Made by a program: the position numbers and the translations under genes. Shown here one piece after another: positions 1-8,811 of a stretch of DNA of 64,000 bases. The stretch's first letter is position 1, and each line of letters begins with the position of its first letter. A model generated the notes under the pieces. The model had not been told where the DNA came from. It did not search any database and saw only the letters and a program-made list of their open reading frames with translations. The stretch is from Glaciecola sp947496235 (GTDB lineage Bacteria; Pseudomonadota; Gammaproteobacteria; Enterobacterales; Alteromonadaceae), in NCBI RefSeq assembly GCF_050306235.1, contig NZ_JBLWFH010000007.1, positions 62,001 to 126,000 of the forward strand, written 5' to 3'.

Positions 1-64
1 GAGTTTTTAAACAGAAATTATCTTTGCCCACTAGACGTAGTAGGCATGCGCCCTTAATAAACAA

Positions 65-1030
65 TTACATTCTAAATGTAACCACTCTATTTCGACCTGA
101 ATTTTTCGCATCATAAAGTGCCGTATCTGCCGCTTGTAACCAAGCCAATGGTTGTTTAAACCCAGTATTAAACTCAGCTATACCCACACTGACGGTAAAA
201 TTAATGGCAGTAGTTTCATGAGTAACCGTGGTTTTTTCTGCTAATTTTCGAATACGTTCAGCTACAGTTTTAGCATTTTCCCCAGGAGTGTCAGGTAACA
301 AGATCACAAACTCTTCTCCACCGTACCTACCTGGAATATCTGTTTCTCTTGTGGCGACGCGAATAATATCCGCCAATTTTTGAATTACAGCATCACCGGC
401 TTGATGGCCATAAGTATCATTCACGCCTTTGAAATGGTCTATATCGAGTATTAGTACTGAAATATCAGTCTTGTTGCGAATGGTAAGCTTATACTCTCGT
501 TCAAAGCGTTCTTGCCAATATCGGCGGTTGAATAAGTTTGTTAGTCCATCGATTCGACTTATTTGTTTAAGCCGATCATTTAATCCCTCGATTCTAATCT
601 TGCCCATAGCCTGATCGGTAACGTCGTAAATCAAAATACAAACTCTATCGACCTTACCTAAACTGCCAGTGACAGGAAAAATCGTAATATTTTGGTACAT
701 ATATTCGGAAGGTGAAGTGACGGGCCTAGCTGCTTGCATCTTAAACACATACTGACGCTGTTCCCATACCATAAACACTGGTGTATGCATTTCGAAGACT
801 GGACGACATTTATTTTTCAGCCAGTGCATATCAAGATCAGAAAAGTACTTGAATAAGGTATTACCTTTAACATCGGTACTTTCGAAACCAGTATGGTTTT
901 CCATAAACTGATTCCACTCTTCAATTTCGAAGTTAGTATTGACGACTATGATGCCCACTTCGATAGATTCCACTAAGGCCTGTTGCCATGAAACATGATT
1001 CTCATTGCTGTAAGCTAAATTCATTGTCAT
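65..1030 (-). CDS. PAS-GGDEF diguanylate cyclase
   Basis: Predicted cytoplasmic diguanylate cyclase making c-di-GMP from two GTP. Residues about 12-135 look like a PAS sensor domain (VGIIVVNTNFEIEEWN opening). The rest is a GGDEF domain with the metal-binding DIDHFK at 196-201, an intact GGEEF signature at 237-241 and a product-inhibition I-site RETD at 228-231, exactly five residues before GGEEF, so the enzyme should be active and feedback-controlled. There is no membrane segment. The start codon overlaps the stop of the upstream regulator gene by 4 bases (ATGA), implying translational coupling. The ligand of the PAS domain cannot be told from sequence. Confidence 0.93.
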   Translation of the reverse strand: MTMNLAYSNENHVSWQQALVESIEVGIIVVNTNFEIEEWNQFMENHTGFESTDVKGNTLFKYFSDLDMHWLKNKCRPVFEMHTPVFMVWEQRQYVFKMQAARPVTSPSEYMYQNITIFPVTGSLGKVDRVCILIYDVTDQAMGKIRIEGLNDRLKQISRIDGLTNLFNRRYWQERFEREYKLTIRNKTDISVLILDIDHFKGVNDTYGHQAGDAVIQKLADIIRVATRETDIPGRYGGEEFVILLPDTPGENAKTVAERIRKLAEKTTVTHETTAINFTVSVGIAEFNTGFKQPLAWLQAADTALYDAKNSGRNRVVTFRM

Positions 1031-2052
1031 GCAGCCCCTCTTATTTCAAGCAACTGCTTAAAAGTGGCATCAATCTCTTCCCCTGGGATAACTAAAAGCA
1101 GTTCAAAATTAATATTTTCGTCCGCTATTGCATAGGCAATTTCGATTACCAGAACCTTTTCCCATCTTGAAATGTTATTAGAAACCAACTCATTAAGGTC
1201 ACAATGCACACCTAATATAATTGGCGAATTATGGGTGAATTTTACTGCTAGTTGTTCTGATAACCCATTTAAACAAGCGCCGATAATCAGGTTAGATACA
1301 TCCATCAATACTTCTATGTCGTTAGGTGCTGATGAATGTTGTTGTCTACCAAGTAAGTTTCGAAATGAATCAATATTAGTATCGTTGAAAATAATTAAGG
1401 CTTCGCCCTTTATTCGTTTACTGACAAACCCTTTTGAAACTGCCGATACCTGTTCGTTGTCGTCAATGGAGGCAAGTGTCATGGCTAATTCGTTGGTGTG
1501 CACAACACTGACGTTAGGGATAGGAAGATGTACAAATCTGTCTAAAATTTTAGCTAAGTTTTCACCCGCTTGGCCCATAGCAATATTGGAAAGTTCACGA
1601 AAGGCATCGAGTTTATCTTCTTGGCTTGAACCGATTTTGACATTCTCTGACTTAGCACGATTGGAAGTACTCATGTCACCTTGATAGATGCCATATTTTT
1701 TTAAGATTTCGCTGAGTTTATCGTTATCAATAGGTTTGCGAATAAAGTCGATAGCGCCCAGTGCTTTCATACGCTTGCGCGCTTCTTCCTGAACATCGCC
1801 TGACACCACGATCACCATGGTTGGAAGATCGTGTTTGCGGATGTACTGCATAGTTTCGTAACCGTCCATTACTGGCATATTCAGGTCAAGAAACATAATG
1901 TCGCCCTTCCCTTGCTTAATAGCATCAATGGCTTCTTGGCCATTGTTAGCATATGAAACGTCAACATCCCAGCCATCCGGCAAGGAGCGCGCCATTGCTT
2001 TGCGAGCAAAAGCCGAATCATCACATATCAGTACAGGTAAAGTCATAGTCAT
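1027..2052 (-). CDS. Response regulator fused to a CheC-like phosphatase domain
   Basis: Two-domain signalling protein. Residues 1-122 form a receiver domain with the acidic pair D11-D12, phospho-acceptor D56 (FLDLNMP), a conserved S84 in VVSG and K106. Residues about 145-341 resemble the CheC/CheX family, with a phosphatase-type signature D149xxxE153xxN156. A second, less standard site has the acids exchanged (E247xxxD251xxN254). CheC proteins dephosphorylate CheY-type regulators, so the protein may dephosphorylate itself or a partner receiver; that is inference. It is the first gene of a two-gene operon with the downstream diguanylate cyclase (4-base overlap), suggesting that receiver state controls c-di-GMP output. 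Confidence 0.88.
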   Translation of the reverse strand: MTMTLPVLICDDSAFARKAMARSLPDGWDVDVSYANNGQEAIDAIKQGKGDIMFLDLNMPVMDGYETMQYIRKHDLPTMVIVVSGDVQEEARKRMKALGAIDFIRKPIDNDKLSEILKKYGIYQGDMSTSNRAKSENVKIGSSQEDKLDAFRELSNIAMGQAGENLAKILDRFVHLPIPNVSVVHTNELAMTLASIDDNEQVSAVSKGFVSKRIKGEALIIFNDTNIDSFRNLLGRQQHSSAPNDIEVLMDVSNLIIGACLNGLSEQLAVKFTHNSPIILGVHCDLNELVSNNISRWEKVLVIEIAYAIADENINFELLLVIPGEEIDATFKQLLEIRGAA

Positions 2053-2335
2053 TAAGCTTAAATTCGATGCCGATAATTTACTACAATTTAAAAGCGATTT
2101 CCTTTTTCTTAACTCTTTATCTGCAGTTCTTATAATTTATTTACTATTCTTTAGTATAAATAAATATCCATTGCGACTTGAAGATTTAGATAAATCAGTG
2201 GAAAAAGAATCCAAATTTATAACTAAAAAAACGTATTTTTATAATAGATGAAAAAAATCGAAACGTTTTAACTGAGACGTTAATTTTAAGCTAAATGAAC
2301 CAGAAACGATGAAATCAGTGTTTTGTTGTTTCAAT
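2053..2335. other. AT-rich intergenic region, 283 bases
   Basis: This gap lies between the regulator-cyclase operon and thyA, both on the minus strand. It is strongly A/T-rich and presumably holds the promoter of the regulator operon and the end of the thyA transcript. I see no clear hairpin with a T-tract, no RNA gene and no convincing small gene here. Confidence 0.4.
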
Positions 2336-3187
2336 TTACACAGCAAAAGGATAAGCAATTGACTCATGATGCTGATAATTTTCAACCTCAAAATCACTAG
2401 TACTGACCCAGGTTTCAATATCTTTTAGAGACTTGATATCAGGGTTTATGTTTAACTTGGGAAATTCGAACGGCTCTCGTTTGAGTTGAACATCTCGCAT
2501 TAATTCAAGCTGATTTTCATAAATATGCGCATTTACAATTTTATGAAACACCTTACCTGCTTTATGCCCTGTGATTTGCGCCATAAGTGCTAATAAAACA
2601 AAACACTGGGGCATGTTGAATGTTAATCCAAGCGGCACATCACAGCTACGCATATAACTCGTCAAATGCAAAGTGTCCCCAAGCAAACTAAAGGTATGCG
2701 TATGCATGCAAGGACGCAGACATCCCATGTCAAACTCACCAGGATTGTAAAAGGTGACAATCTCTCCTCTATCATCAATACCTTGAGATAAATTTTTTAC
2801 TACTTTGGCTAACTGATCTAAGCTGGTACCGTCAGGTTTCTGCCAATTTCGGCCTTGAACTCCATACACTCGGCCCATATCATCCTCGCCTTTACGATGA
2901 GGATTATTCAACCATGCTTGGTTTTCGTTGGCATTTGCATTCCACGTATTGCAACCAATAGCGCGAAAGTCTGCGGCATTGTCATATCCGCGCAAATAAC
3001 CCAAAAGTTCAGCAATTGCTGCTTTGTAAAAACATTTTCGAGTAGTCACTAAAGGAAATTCATTGTTCCCAACATCGTACTCAAGATCAGCATTGATTAC
3101 GGTTAAACAACTTATTCCGGTGCGTTCATTCGTGACCCATTGGCCTTCTTCGATAATGCGCTTACATAGTGATTCATATTGCGACAT
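2336..3187 (-). CDS. thyA: Thymidylate synthase
   Basis: Converts dUMP to dTMP with methylene-tetrahydrofolate; cytoplasmic. The catalytic cysteine is C160 in LRPCMHTH, followed by the phosphate-binding RSCD (180-183) and LGLTFNM, and the protein ends in the usual YPFAV-type tail. At 283 residues it matches the longer Vibrio/Alteromonas-type ThyA rather than the 264-residue enterobacterial form. It lies 3 bases after lgt, as the last gene of a run rppH-ptsP-TSUP-lgt-thyA that is conserved in gammaproteobacteria. The form AAGTGTCC at 2672-2679 resembles the dispersed repeat described elsewhere in this window but is probably chance. Confidence 0.96.
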   Translation of the reverse strand: MSQYESLCKRIIEEGQWVTNERTGISCLTVINADLEYDVGNNEFPLVTTRKCFYKAAIAELLGYLRGYDNAADFRAIGCNTWNANANENQAWLNNPHRKGEDDMGRVYGVQGRNWQKPDGTSLDQLAKVVKNLSQGIDDRGEIVTFYNPGEFDMGCLRPCMHTHTFSLLGDTLHLTSYMRSCDVPLGLTFNMPQCFVLLALMAQITGHKAGKVFHKIVNAHIYENQLELMRDVQLKREPFEFPKLNINPDIKSLKDIETWVSTSDFEVENYQHHESIAYPFAV

Positions 3188-3190
3188 AAT

Positions 3191-4018
3191 TTAGGCTTTT
3201 TTACCTTTTTTCTGTGTTTTTTCTGGTTGTTGAGCAGGTGTCATATTGGCATAAATAATTAAACCCAAACCAGCTAAAATCATAGGTATGCATAGCATTT
3301 GTCCCTGACTAAGCCCTAGGGTATTCAAACCAATGTGCATATCTGGCTCTCTGAAAAATTCAATGATAAAACGAAATACGCCGTACCCTAATAAAAACAA
3401 ACCACCGACAGATCCCACTGGCCGAGGTCTAGCTGAATATAACCAGAGGATCACAAAGAGTACAACGCCTTCTAAAAAGAATTCGTATAACTGCGATGGG
3501 TGACGAGGCTCATCGCCTCCGGTCGGAAATACAAAGGCCCAAGGCACATCTGTAGTTCTTCCCCAAAGTTCACCGTTAATGAAGTTGCCTAGACGCCCTG
3601 CTCCCAAACCAATAGGTACAAGGGGAGCTATAAAATCACCCACTGTTAAAAAACGCCAGTTTTGTTTTTTCGAATATAAGAACGCCGCTAAAATTACGCC
3701 TATACAACCGCCGTGGAACGACATTCCACCTTCCCATAATCTAAATAGATAAAGTGGGTCTTCTAAGAAATCTGAGAATTTATAAAATAGTACGTAACCT
3801 ACACGGCCACCTACTATGACGCCCAAAAACGAATAAAACAGGAGATCGCTTAATTGTTCTTTGCTCCAATTCATACGATGTAAACGGCGATTTGCCAACC
3901 AATAAGCAGCAGCAAAGCCGATTAAATACATGATGCTGTACCAGCGTATTTGTAAGAATCCTAAATCGAAAAGTACTGGGCTGATGTCGGGAAAGGTCAA
4001 GTGACTGCCGTTTGACAT
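3191..4018 (-). CDS. lgt: Prolipoprotein diacylglyceryl transferase
   Basis: Inner-membrane enzyme that moves diacylglycerol from phosphatidylglycerol to the lipobox cysteine of prolipoproteins, the first step of lipoprotein maturation. The sequence has about seven hydrophobic segments, the essential-histidine motif SFHGGCIG and the Lgt signature GLGAGRLGNFINGELWGR. A lysine-rich tail (KTQKKGKKA) fits a cytoplasmic C-terminus. The 275-residue length is normal. It sits between the TSUP gene (3 bases) and thyA (3 bases), the typical lgt-thyA pairing. Confidence 0.96.
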   Translation of the reverse strand: MSNGSHLTFPDISPVLFDLGFLQIRWYSIMYLIGFAAAYWLANRRLHRMNWSKEQLSDLLFYSFLGVIVGGRVGYVLFYKFSDFLEDPLYLFRLWEGGMSFHGGCIGVILAAFLYSKKQNWRFLTVGDFIAPLVPIGLGAGRLGNFINGELWGRTTDVPWAFVFPTGGDEPRHPSQLYEFFLEGVVLFVILWLYSARPRPVGSVGGLFLLGYGVFRFIIEFFREPDMHIGLNTLGLSQGQMLCIPMILAGLGLIIYANMTPAQQPEKTQKKGKKA

Positions 4019-4021
4019 TTA

Positions 4022-4828
4022 TTATTCTAATCCTATTAACATGCGTATGCTGACGATAACAAGAAAGCCAGCAAAAATTCTTTTAAGTTTTACAGTATCA
4101 ATTCTGTTGGTCAACTTGGCACCAAGAGGCGCTGTGAATACGGATACTATCACAATACCCAAGGTTGCAGGAAGATAAACGTAACCCAATGAATATTCTG
4201 GTAAATAGGGTTTGTTATATCCGGCAATAATGAAACTTAAGGATCCAAAAACAGCAATGGCGACACCGCAAACACTGGCGCAACCAATGGCTTTTTTGAT
4301 ATTCACTTGAAACCAAACTAAAGCAGGCACAATTAAGGCACCACCACCTATTCCCATGAGAGCAGCAATGAATCCACTACTTAATCCTACTCCTGAAAGG
4401 GATAGTTTTGACAGTTGACTGTGCGCTTGTGGTTTTCTTGATAATAACATCTGTAGAGCGATCAAAATAACCAAAACAGCAAAAATGCGTTGCAGCACAA
4501 CACCTGAGATAAAACTCGCGAACTTGGCGCCAAGCATTGCCCCTATTGAGATAGCAATTACAATAACGGGTAAAATACTCATATCGATGTTACCCATTTT
4601 AGCGTGACTACGGGCAGACGATAGGCCGGTAAATATCACCGTAGATAAAGAGGTAGCAATGGCAATCGGCATGCCGTGCTCAATATCAATATTCTGAAAG
4701 CTATTTAATAAGTAGAGAAGCGCAGGGACTATTATGAGTCCTCCGCCAATACCCAACATACCTGCAAGTATACCAACTACACCACCTAATCCCATACAAA
4801 GGATAATAAAAACTACTACATCTTGCAC
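4022..4828 (-). CDS. TSUP (TauE/SafE) family membrane transporter
   Basis: Predicted inner-membrane permease of the sulfite exporter TauE/SafE family. It shows the internal repeat typical of the family: GILAGMLGIGGGLIIVPALLY near the N-terminus and GFIAALMGIGGGALIVPALVW near the middle, with about eight hydrophobic segments. The substrate is unknown; family members move sulfite, sulfoacetate or other organic anions. The start is a GTG placed immediately before the ptsP stop codon, so it is probably translated by coupling to ptsP. It is an insertion in the otherwise standard ptsP-lgt-thyA order. Confidence 0.88.
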   Translation of the reverse strand: MQDVVVFIILCMGLGGVVGILAGMLGIGGGLIIVPALLYLLNSFQNIDIEHGMPIAIATSLSTVIFTGLSSARSHAKMGNIDMSILPVIVIAISIGAMLGAKFASFISGVVLQRIFAVLVILIALQMLLSRKPQAHSQLSKLSLSGVGLSSGFIAALMGIGGGALIVPALVWFQVNIKKAIGCASVCGVAIAVFGSLSFIIAGYNKPYLPEYSLGYVYLPATLGIVIVSVFTAPLGAKLTNRIDTVKLKRIFAGFLVIVSIRMLIGLE

Positions 4829-7111
4829 TTAAACTCCTACTCTCACTAATCCACCCAGTCCCTTAGTCTCCAAATAATTTTCTAATATCTGACGAACCTG
4901 TGCTGGCGATTCTGAGGATAGTATTGAAGATAAAATTGCCTCACATTCGGTCATCGACGTATTGCGAATAACCCAACTTATTTTTCGCAGAGAGTGCCCG
5001 TTCATGCTTAACTTTCGATATCCCATCATTATTAACAATAGCGCTCCTAAAGGCTCGCCTGCTAGCTCTCCACATACGGTTACCGGTACGCCATGCTCAT
5101 TTGCTGTTGTAACAATCCCTAACAGCGCGTTTATCACCGATGGGTGATAACTAGAATATAAGGATGCCACGCGAGGATTATTTCGGTCTACCGCCAACAA
5201 GTACTGTGTTAGGTCATTCGTCCCTACAGAGAAAAAATCAACGCGCTTAGCAATTTGTGGCAATTGGAATAATGCTGAGGGCACCTCTAACATTACACCA
5301 AGTTTTGGACGCGCTAGTGTTACTTTCTTTTCATTAGCTTCCTCTAGAACTTCTGAAAAAGCTTGGTCAATTAACGTTTTAGATTCATCAACTTCATTCA
5401 CACTAGCAATCATAGGCAACAAAATATGCAAATTAGTGTGCCCTAAACTTGCTCTTAACATGGCCCTGATCTGCATTAAGAAAATATCTGGATGATCCAA
5501 GGTTAATCTAACCCCTCGCCATCCTAGAAAAGGATTCTCTTCGCTTATGGGAAAATAGCTAAGTGGTTTATCTCCGCCAACATCCAAAGTACGCATGGTA
5601 ATTTCTTTGTCGGGATGAGCTGTAAGTACCTGCTTATAAATATCACACTGTTCTCGCTCAGATGGAAAACGCTGACGTAGCATAAAGGGAATTTCTGTAC
5701 GATATAGACCAACACCATCGCCCTGAGAAAATTGCTCTAACTCTAAGTCAGCCGATAGACCAGCATTCACTAGCAAAGAAATTTTAGTTCCATCTTGGGT
5801 AATGGGAGGGGCATCAGATTCACTGTCGATTCTTGCAAATAATGCTTGTTCCTGTTGAATCAGACGAATAAATTCGTGTTCTTGAAATTGATCAAAATTC
5901 AGCGCGACATCACCTGAATAACCGTCCACAAACAGGGTTTGAGATTTCAATAAACCAACTGATACGCCTTCTAGGCCCATAACCGCTGGAACATTCATAG
6001 CTCTGGCTAATATAGCTGCGTGCGAATTATTAGAACCTTTCAGTGAAATGATCCCGGCGAGTTGTTCTCTAGGAAATTCAGCCAGCATAGGCGCACTGAC
6101 TTCTTTTGCTACTAAAATGTACTTTTCGGAGCTGTGCATAGGTTGAGTGTTATCAACATCACCTAAAATATTGGCTAATATTCGATTTGAAAGGTCGATA
6201 ATGTCTACTGCCCGCTCACGCATGTATGGATCATCCATGCTTTCAAAGCGATTGGCATAGGCTTCAACAACGAATTTTAGCGAAGACGCTGCGTCCCAAC
6301 CTTCATGGATTTTTTTTTCTACTTCTCTTCCTAGGGAGTTAGCATCCAACAATTGGTTGTAAAGTTGAAATATAGCTTTTACATCATCAGGAAGGCTAGC
6401 GCTAAGACCGGCTGATAGTTCACCAACATGTTGGCGCGTTAAGTCTACGGCTTTCCGATAAATAGTGATTTGCTTGTTCGGATCATCTGACTTTTTGGTT
6501 ATTAAGGTACGTAAGTCATTTTGAAAATTTACCGCATAGCCAATACCAAGCGCTAATCCTGGAGAGCCTGGTATTCCATTAAGTTTTCGACTTGTCGCTT
6601 CCTTGCTTTCATCCGTAATTAATAGCTTGCCGGAAATTTCCGCATTAGTGATATATAAAGCTAACTGGGCAGCTAGAGTTACCAAAAAAGCTTCATCATC
6701 GAGGTTAAACTGACGTTTTTTGGATTGTTGGAGAGAAATAACGCCCAAGACTTTACGTTGAAAAATGATTGGTGTACCAATAAAAGCTTTGTACTTTTCT
6801 TCTTTTACTTCTGGGTAGTGTTTAAAGTTGGGATGAGCAAATGCGTCATCAATTATGAGCGGCTCTTCTCTATCGCCAACCAAGCCAATAAGGCCTTCAT
6901 TGAAACCAATTTTGACTTTTCCAACCGCGCTACGTTCCAAACCATCTGTCGCGGTAAGCACAAATTGTTTGTACTTATAATCTGCCAGATACAAAGAACA
7001 TGAATCGACACCCATTTCCTCTTTAACCATGGCAACTAGACGATCCATTGATGCCTCAAGGGTCGGTAATTGACTTACTTCTTGGATGATGGATTTAAGC
7101 GTCGTTAACAT
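4829..7111 (-). CDS. ptsP: PEP-protein phosphotransferase of the nitrogen PTS (EI-Ntr)
   Basis: First enzyme of the nitrogen-related phosphotransferase system, passing phosphate from phosphoenolpyruvate to NPr. Domain order is a GAF sensor (about 1-160), EI N-terminal domain with the phospho-histidine H364 in NNSHAAILARA, and a PEP-binding TIM barrel with TLDVGGDKPL, ENPFLGWRG, FFSVGTNDLTQYLLAVDRNN and the cysteine motif VCGELAGEP. The length of 760 is close to the usual 748 residues. It follows rppH by 74 bases, as in E. coli, which suggests cotranscription. Confidence 0.95.
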   Translation of the reverse strand: MLTTLKSIIQEVSQLPTLEASMDRLVAMVKEEMGVDSCSLYLADYKYKQFVLTATDGLERSAVGKVKIGFNEGLIGLVGDREEPLIIDDAFAHPNFKHYPEVKEEKYKAFIGTPIIFQRKVLGVISLQQSKKRQFNLDDEAFLVTLAAQLALYITNAEISGKLLITDESKEATSRKLNGIPGSPGLALGIGYAVNFQNDLRTLITKKSDDPNKQITIYRKAVDLTRQHVGELSAGLSASLPDDVKAIFQLYNQLLDANSLGREVEKKIHEGWDAASSLKFVVEAYANRFESMDDPYMRERAVDIIDLSNRILANILGDVDNTQPMHSSEKYILVAKEVSAPMLAEFPREQLAGIISLKGSNNSHAAILARAMNVPAVMGLEGVSVGLLKSQTLFVDGYSGDVALNFDQFQEHEFIRLIQQEQALFARIDSESDAPPITQDGTKISLLVNAGLSADLELEQFSQGDGVGLYRTEIPFMLRQRFPSEREQCDIYKQVLTAHPDKEITMRTLDVGGDKPLSYFPISEENPFLGWRGVRLTLDHPDIFLMQIRAMLRASLGHTNLHILLPMIASVNEVDESKTLIDQAFSEVLEEANEKKVTLARPKLGVMLEVPSALFQLPQIAKRVDFFSVGTNDLTQYLLAVDRNNPRVASLYSSYHPSVINALLGIVTTANEHGVPVTVCGELAGEPLGALLLIMMGYRKLSMNGHSLRKISWVIRNTSMTECEAILSSILSSESPAQVRQILENYLETKGLGGLVRVGV

Positions 7112-7185
7112 ATGAGATTGGCTACCTTAATCACAAACAAAAAAGAACTCTCGATATCACATTTCAATCACAAAACGAATAAAAG

Positions 7186-7728
7186 TCAGGATTGATTTGG
7201 TCGGTTTTTCTGTCGTTTTTTGTATTTTCGCTGATTGGTATTTCCCGTACGTTGATTTGATAACACGACGTTGGAGAATTCTTTCATTATGCGTCTGTAG
7301 ACATCGCGTTTAAACGAGACTACGTTTCGAATCGGATACCAATAGCTCACCCACCGCCAATCATCAAATTCTGGATGACCGCAAGACGCTAAATCTACAT
7401 CCTTTTCTTGACAAGTTAATGACAGTAGAAACCATTTTTGTTTTTGACCAATACAAACGGGCTCGCTACCTTTACGCACGAGTCGTTTAGGCAATTTATA
7501 CCTAAGCCAATTGCGGCTTACTGCAAGGATTTTTACGTCTTTTTCTTTTAGCCCAACTTCTTCGTACAGTTCCCTATACATTGCTTGTTCGGCTGTTTCG
7601 CCTTGATCAATTCCACCTTGCGGGAATTGCCATGAATGCTGGCCATACCGTCTTGCCCAGAAGACTTGCCCCTGTTTATTACAAATTATAATGCCAACAT
7701 TCGCGCGGAATCCTTCGGTATCAATCAC
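7186..7728 (-). CDS. rppH: RNA pyrophosphohydrolase
   Basis: Nudix hydrolase that removes pyrophosphate from the 5' end of triphosphorylated RNA and so starts RNase E-dependent decay. The Nudix box is complete at residues 38-60 (GGIDQGE...RELYEEVGL), preceded by QFPQ, and the N-terminus MIDTEGFRANVGIIICN is the RppH type. The basic tail is a usual RppH feature. It heads the rppH-ptsP-TSUP-lgt-thyA run and is divergent from mutH with 97 bases between, which should hold both promoters. Confidence 0.95.
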   Translation of the reverse strand: MIDTEGFRANVGIIICNKQGQVFWARRYGQHSWQFPQGGIDQGETAEQAMYRELYEEVGLKEKDVKILAVSRNWLRYKLPKRLVRKGSEPVCIGQKQKWFLLSLTCQEKDVDLASCGHPEFDDWRWVSYWYPIRNVVSFKRDVYRRIMKEFSNVVLSNQRTGNTNQRKYKKRQKNRPNQS

Positions 7729-7825
7729 ACAGATTACCTAGCGCTTTTTTTCTTTTATATTTCTCCATTCTTTCATAAACTTGTAATGATGCAAAGCATA
7801 AGTTTATAGGTTTGTTAAATTAGTT

Positions 7826-8494
7826 ATGCAGGTAATCCCCCCAAAAGATCAAATGGGCTTGCTCGATCGGGTAGAAAATATCGCAGGTTTAACCTTGGGC
7901 GAGTTGGCGTACCAGCACAAGGTAAAGGTTCCAGCTAATCTAAAAAGAGAAAAAGGATGGGTCGGACAATTGATCGAAGTGGCCCTTGGCGCCACTGCTG
8001 GCAGTAAACCACTGCAAGATTTTCCGTCTTTGGGTATTGAACTTAAAACCCTCCCTCTCTCCTATAATAATACGCCCTTAGAAACCACATACGTTTGTTA
8101 TGCTCCGCTCACTGGCGTAAGTGGAGTGCGTTGGGAACTGTCAAATGTACGCAATAAATTAAGAAAAGTATTATGGGTTCCTATTCAAGGCGAACGGGAT
8201 ATTCCTCTTGCAGAGCGTATTATAGGCCATGGTTTTATGTGGCAACCTTCTCAGGAGCAAGAAGCTAAGTTAAAGCGGGATTGGGAAGAACTGATGGAAA
8301 TGATAAGTCTAGGACAAGTAGAAAAAATTAATGCTACCTACGGCGAAGTCATGCAATTACGCCCCAAAGCCGCAGATGGCAAAGCTCTCACACAAGCGGT
8401 AGGCGAAAACGGCCAAATAATAATGACCAGGCCTCGTGGGTTTTATTTACGCAAGAATTTTACCCAAGACATACTAAACCATACATTTTATTGA
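7826..8494 (+). CDS. mutH: DNA mismatch repair endonuclease MutH
   Basis: Nicks the unmethylated strand at hemimethylated GATC during methyl-directed mismatch repair, activated by MutL. The catalytic set seen in MutH/Sau3AI nucleases is present: E51, D65, E72 and K74 (DFPSLGIELK). The length of 222 matches the family. The presence of mutH implies Dam methylation in this organism. It is divergent from rppH, as in E. coli and relatives. Confidence 0.96.
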   Translation: MQVIPPKDQMGLLDRVENIAGLTLGELAYQHKVKVPANLKREKGWVGQLIEVALGATAGSKPLQDFPSLGIELKTLPLSYNNTPLETTYVCYAPLTGVSGVRWELSNVRNKLRKVLWVPIQGERDIPLAERIIGHGFMWQPSQEQEAKLKRDWEELMEMISLGQVEKINATYGEVMQLRPKAADGKALTQAVGENGQIIMTRPRGFYLRKNFTQDILNHTFY

Positions 8495-8565
8495 TAACGA
8501 TCAAGCTCATTTTCTGCGCAATAGTCGATAATAATCGTCTATATCCTATAAAAGGAAAATGACAA

Positions 8566-8811
8566 ATGGCACTCACCATTACTGACGAATGTATCAACTG
8601 TGACTTATGTCCTGAAGAATGCCCAAATGACGCAATCAAGATGGGTGAAGAGATTTATCAAATAAATAGCGATCGATGCACGGAGTGCGTAGGTCACTAC
8701 GACGAACCTAGCTGTGTTAAAGTATGCCCAGTTGAATGCATCATTCCTGATCCAAACGTCAGAGAGTCGCTAGACGAGTTAGCTGAAAAGTATACTAATC
8801 TTCACGTTTAA
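8566..8811 (+). CDS. yfhL: YfhL-family 2x[4Fe-4S] ferredoxin
   Basis: Small electron carrier of 81 residues. The N-terminal half has CINCDLCPEECPNDAI, a cluster motif CxxCxxCxxxCP. The second half has CTECVGHYDEPSC...CPVECI, with the enlarged spacing between cysteines typical of the YfhL/Allochromatium-type ferredoxins. A good Shine-Dalgarno AAGGA lies upstream of the ATG. The stop codon shares TTAA with the convergent yihY gene. Confidence 0.92.
   Translation: MALTITDECINCDLCPEECPNDAIKMGEEIYQINSDRCTECVGHYDEPSCVKVCPVECIIPDPNVRESLDELAEKYTNLHV

Noticed and set aside
1..64. Possible feature in the first 64 bases
   Set aside because: Only a short stretch downstream of the diguanylate cyclase is visible; no hairpin or frame can be supported.
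1172..1684. Antisense open frame of 170 codons inside the receiver-CheC gene
   Set aside because: It is a shadow of the clearly coding minus strand, with no recognisable domain or ribosome-binding site.
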